Shown here in pieces: positions 28,998-31,185 of a stretch of DNA of 31,185 nt. A program made the position numbers and the translations under genes. Source of the DNA: Chara braunii (Eukaryota > Streptophyta > Charophyceae > Charales > Characeae); contig BFEA01000067.1 in NCBI GenBank assembly GCA_003427395.1, positions 1,649,274 through 1,680,458 on the forward strand, in the 5' to 3' direction. The notes below the pieces were generated by a model. It saw nothing but the letters and a program-made list of their open reading frames with translations. It had not been told where the DNA came from and made no database searches. How positions within the stretch are numbered: the first letter of the stretch is position 1; each line of letters opens with the position of its first letter.

Positions 28998-29166
28998 GTG
29001 CACACTTCCCCCTACTGGAAAACAAACAAACAAACAAACAAACAAATAAACTGACAAATAGACAGACCGACTCGCACACTTGCCCCTTTTGGACAATGGC
29101 AGGCCGGTGGGAAGTGCGTATAGTTTATTCATATGTTTGTTTGTTTTCCAAAGAGGGGAATTGTGC
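28998..29166. repeat. Imperfect inverted repeat with (CAAA)n
   Basis: TGTGCACACTTCCCC...GGAAAACAAACAAAC (28998-29034) is mirrored by the complement of 29132-29166 (GTTTGTTTGTTTTCC...GGGGAATTGTGCA). Between them, GCACACTTGCCCCTTTTGGAC (29074-29094) is a direct partial copy of the left arm. The left arm continues as a CAAA microsatellite to about 29046. Confidence 0.8.
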
Positions 29167-29180
29167 ATCTGGATGGTCAT

Positions 29181-29275
29181 CGATCCGTCAATCCTGAATA
29201 TGAACCAACGAGAATCGAAATAAAGACGTGCGTGCCCTGTTTTTTTTCTTACCTTTGTTTTTCCATCCATAAATC
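29181..29275. repeat. Direct repeat A, first copy
   Basis: Shares GAACCAACGAGAATCGAAA and a following CCCTGTTTTTTTTCTTACC...CCATCCAT pattern with 29690-29775 at roughly 70-75 percent identity. Confidence 0.6.
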
Positions 29276-29460
29276 CAAAAACTTCACGTCTGAAAAAGCA
29301 ATACGAAAGGGCCAAACAGTCTCTATTCTATTTTAATCATTCGATCAAATCCCGACGACCAATGAAAATTCCGATTCGGAGTTCCATTAGAACGAATGAA
29401 AGAAGATATGACGACGGACGGCGATCATGCCCATGCCGAACCTGGGTGCTTCTGCAGTAA

Positions 29461-29500
29461 CGGCATGCATCTGAATGCAAAAGAATAGTGTCTTCCTTTT
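29461..29500. repeat. Direct repeat B, first copy
   Basis: GGCATGCATCTGAATGCAAA here matches GGGCATGCATCTCTGAATGTG at 29645-29665. It probably belongs to the same duplicated unit as direct repeat A. Confidence 0.5.
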
Positions 29501-29644
29501 GTGGGAAGTCGGGCTGGGCGATACCGTCTTCAACCGACTTCGATAGAATGCGCAGTCATTATACCTGTATTTGGTGCAGTTTTAAGACGAGAACCAGTGC
29601 TAATGACTGACTGACTGTTCCCTGCAGAAAGGGAATGATAGGCC

Positions 29645-29775
29645 GGGCATGCATCTCTGAATGTGAAAGAAGTTAAAAGAACACACTTCATTCATCAACC
29701 CTCAACATGAACAAACGAGAACCGAAAGAAATGGTTTCACATCCCGTTTTCCTAGTCCTTCGGACATCCATCAAC
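29645..29775. repeat. Direct repeats B and A, second copies
   Basis: The B copy (29645-29665) is followed 30-50 bp later by the A copy (29690-29775, GAACAAACGAGAACCGAAA). In the earlier region A precedes B, so order differs; a tandem duplication of a larger unit with rearrangement would explain this. Confidence 0.5.
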
Positions 29776-30029
29776 ATTGGAGTGCTAAACACAAGATTTG
29801 CATGGCCCACGCACAGAAACAACAACAAAACAAGAAAGACGAGGAGTTCGGATCCTTAAGGGACACGGCAATCTACGGAGCTACTCCCTCACAGTGCCCA
29901 CACAGACAAGAACAGACGAAAAGAAAGGACCCGTCCAGTCATGGACGTATTACGTAAAGGGGGGAGGTGCCAGCAATAGAAGAAAAGATACACACACAGC
30001 AACCAAACGCTTAGCTTTCCAAAAAGCAA
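29776..30029. other. No recognisable feature
   Basis: A-rich mixed sequence leading into the purine tract. No convincing gene. Confidence 0.45.
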
Positions 30030-30178
30030 GAAAGGAAAAAAAAGAAAGAGAGAAAAAAAAAAAAAAAAAAAAATAGAAAGAAACAAAAAAAAAAAAAAAG
30101 AAAAAAAAAAAGACAGAAAAAAAAAAAAAAAAAAAAAAACCAAGATACACAGAGTGAACATGAGAGAGAGAGAGAGAG
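30030..30178. repeat. A-rich purine tract with terminal (GA)n
   Basis: A-runs interrupted by G, GAAA or TAG from 30030 to 30140, and a GA dinucleotide run at 30162-30177. Phe-rich minus-strand frames are artefacts of this composition. Confidence 0.93.
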
Positions 30179-31185
30179 GTGGAAGTGATTGCATTAAAAT
30201 CCACGATTTGTCGATTCCACCATTTTGGGCCACTTTTCAGTGCGCCTTCATTGCAAGCTGAGAGAGCCTGCAATCCACTTGGGTGTGCCAGCACCGACCC
30301 CCTCCATCATTATCCCAATGCTGAGGTTGTCGGAGCTAGCAGCACCATACCATACCACGGGAAAGCCTCCTCACCTCTTTCAAGGACCTTCCACCCATAC
30401 ACCACTAATTAGAAACCTCACTCTTCGTTAAAACCTCCTCAGATGACGCCCCGACTTGCCGCCGCATCTTCGATAACCCTCATATATTATCTCCTCCCCC
30501 CTTCTTTCTTCGATAACCCTTACATTTTACCCCCCCCAACCGCCCCCCCTCCTTATAAACCCGGTTAAATTCCTGCAAGTCCTCTGCCATACATACTCCC
30601 CGAACGAACGAACTACATGTACATCGCATAAAGACGATACCAGAATCAATACTTGCTTCCCATTTTAGGGAGCAACAGCTATGTCAGAAATGGAGACTTC
30701 AGAAAAGATTGGTTACGATCGGAAATGCGCTGCACGGTACAATGCCCTGCAAGGCATTCACAGCATCACTCATTCTTGGGTATAGCTCACTAAGCCTTAA
30801 TGTCAATCAATCAATAGCATCGACGAGAAAGGATGAACGACTTGCAAGGGTTCGCCGGAATTCCAGCCAGGAACATAAACGTCGATGGTCAGCCAAAGAA
30901 GCACCCTTCACCTCAAAACAAAAAAAGAGGCAGTAAATGGGCGCACTGCACAGAGGAGCCCCTCTTCTCTGCGAGTCGTCAGATAACCCACTCCTCTTCT
31001 CTGGGAGCGTAGTTGGGACGGCTAATCCAGTGCAAAAGCCAAAATTCCAAAACCGCATCGACAGTCCTTCCCGCACGCAATAACAACCCTTCCCCACCAC
31101 CCGCCCGCTCCCCCCACCCCCGCCCACTTTTTTCGCAGCCTTGCTTGCCAGACTGCCTCGGACGAGTCGGGAGCCTTTTATCATT
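30179..31185. other. No gene; small direct repeats and C-rich runs
   Basis: CTTCGATAACCCT occurs at 30467 and 30508. C-runs lie at 30531-30551. CCTCTTCTCTGCGAG (30961) and CCTCTTCTCTGGGAG (30991) form a second short direct repeat. A minus frame of 125 codons runs off the right edge (31184-30807) with no recognised domain. Confidence 0.5.

Noticed and set aside
29889-30294. Phe-rich minus-strand frames of 114 codons
   Set aside because: They translate the A-rich purine tract at 30030-30140.

Overview
This window looks like nuclear DNA of a eukaryote, dominated by repeats and decayed mobile elements. Signs are long microsatellites, A/T tracts, tRNA-derived sequences with RNA polymerase III A and B boxes, consensus 5' splice sites, and a broken Ty3/gypsy-type retroelement. 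There is no bacterial gene layout. The style of the gag-pol remains (conserved Gag phrases, a Gag N-terminal Cys motif, the tail after integrase) reminds me of Chara-type streptophyte algae. That assignment is from memory and moderate at best. I find no intact host protein gene that I can name.

Layout. 0-3.4 kb: microsatellites, purine tracts, two tRNA-like elements, a 28-bp tandem duplication and a 59-bp repeat that recurs inverted near 21.9 kb. 3.4-5.4 kb: no recognisable feature. 5.4-6.1 kb: copies of a dispersed unit with ~130-bp spacing, then a 63-bp tandem array that is glutamine-rich on the minus strand. 6.4-6.95 kb: a ~550-bp repeat whose inverted partner lies at 15.26-15.82 kb. 6.93-8.83 kb: a hairpin-rich block. 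Its first family has seven copies of a conserved ~20-nt loop enclosed by stems that differ between copies yet mostly remain self-complementary. Its second family is six tandem ~70-nt hairpins spaced 84-126 bp apart, also with compensatory changes. 9.2-14.9 kb: essentially unassigned. 15.3-17.3 kb: inverted counterpart of 5.4-6.95 kb. 18.8-19.25 kb: three tandem ~130-bp units. 20.37-20.46 kb: a minus-strand tRNA-like element.

21.07-27.32 kb: one decayed Ty3/gypsy-type retroelement on the plus strand. In order it has an N-terminal Cys motif, an Ala-rich helix, Gag, CCHC knuckle, protease, reverse transcriptase, RNase H, integrase and tail. Frameshifts, stops and lost catalytic residues make it inactive. 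An 880-bp non-autonomous hAT-type element (21611-22490) with an exact 8-bp target duplication sits inside the Gag-coding part. A 58-bp GT...AG segment interrupts the integrase, and its removal restores frame. 27.57-28.04 kb: a perfect four-unit heat-shock element lies 16 bp upstream of a perfect 65-bp inverted repeat, whose loop carries a 47-bp tandem duplication, followed by a 119-bp tandem duplication. 28-31.2 kb: small inverted and direct repeats, A-rich tracts and C-rich tracts.

The features do not form a pathway. The strongest unexplained signal is the two adjacent families of compensating hairpins at 6.93-8.57 kb.
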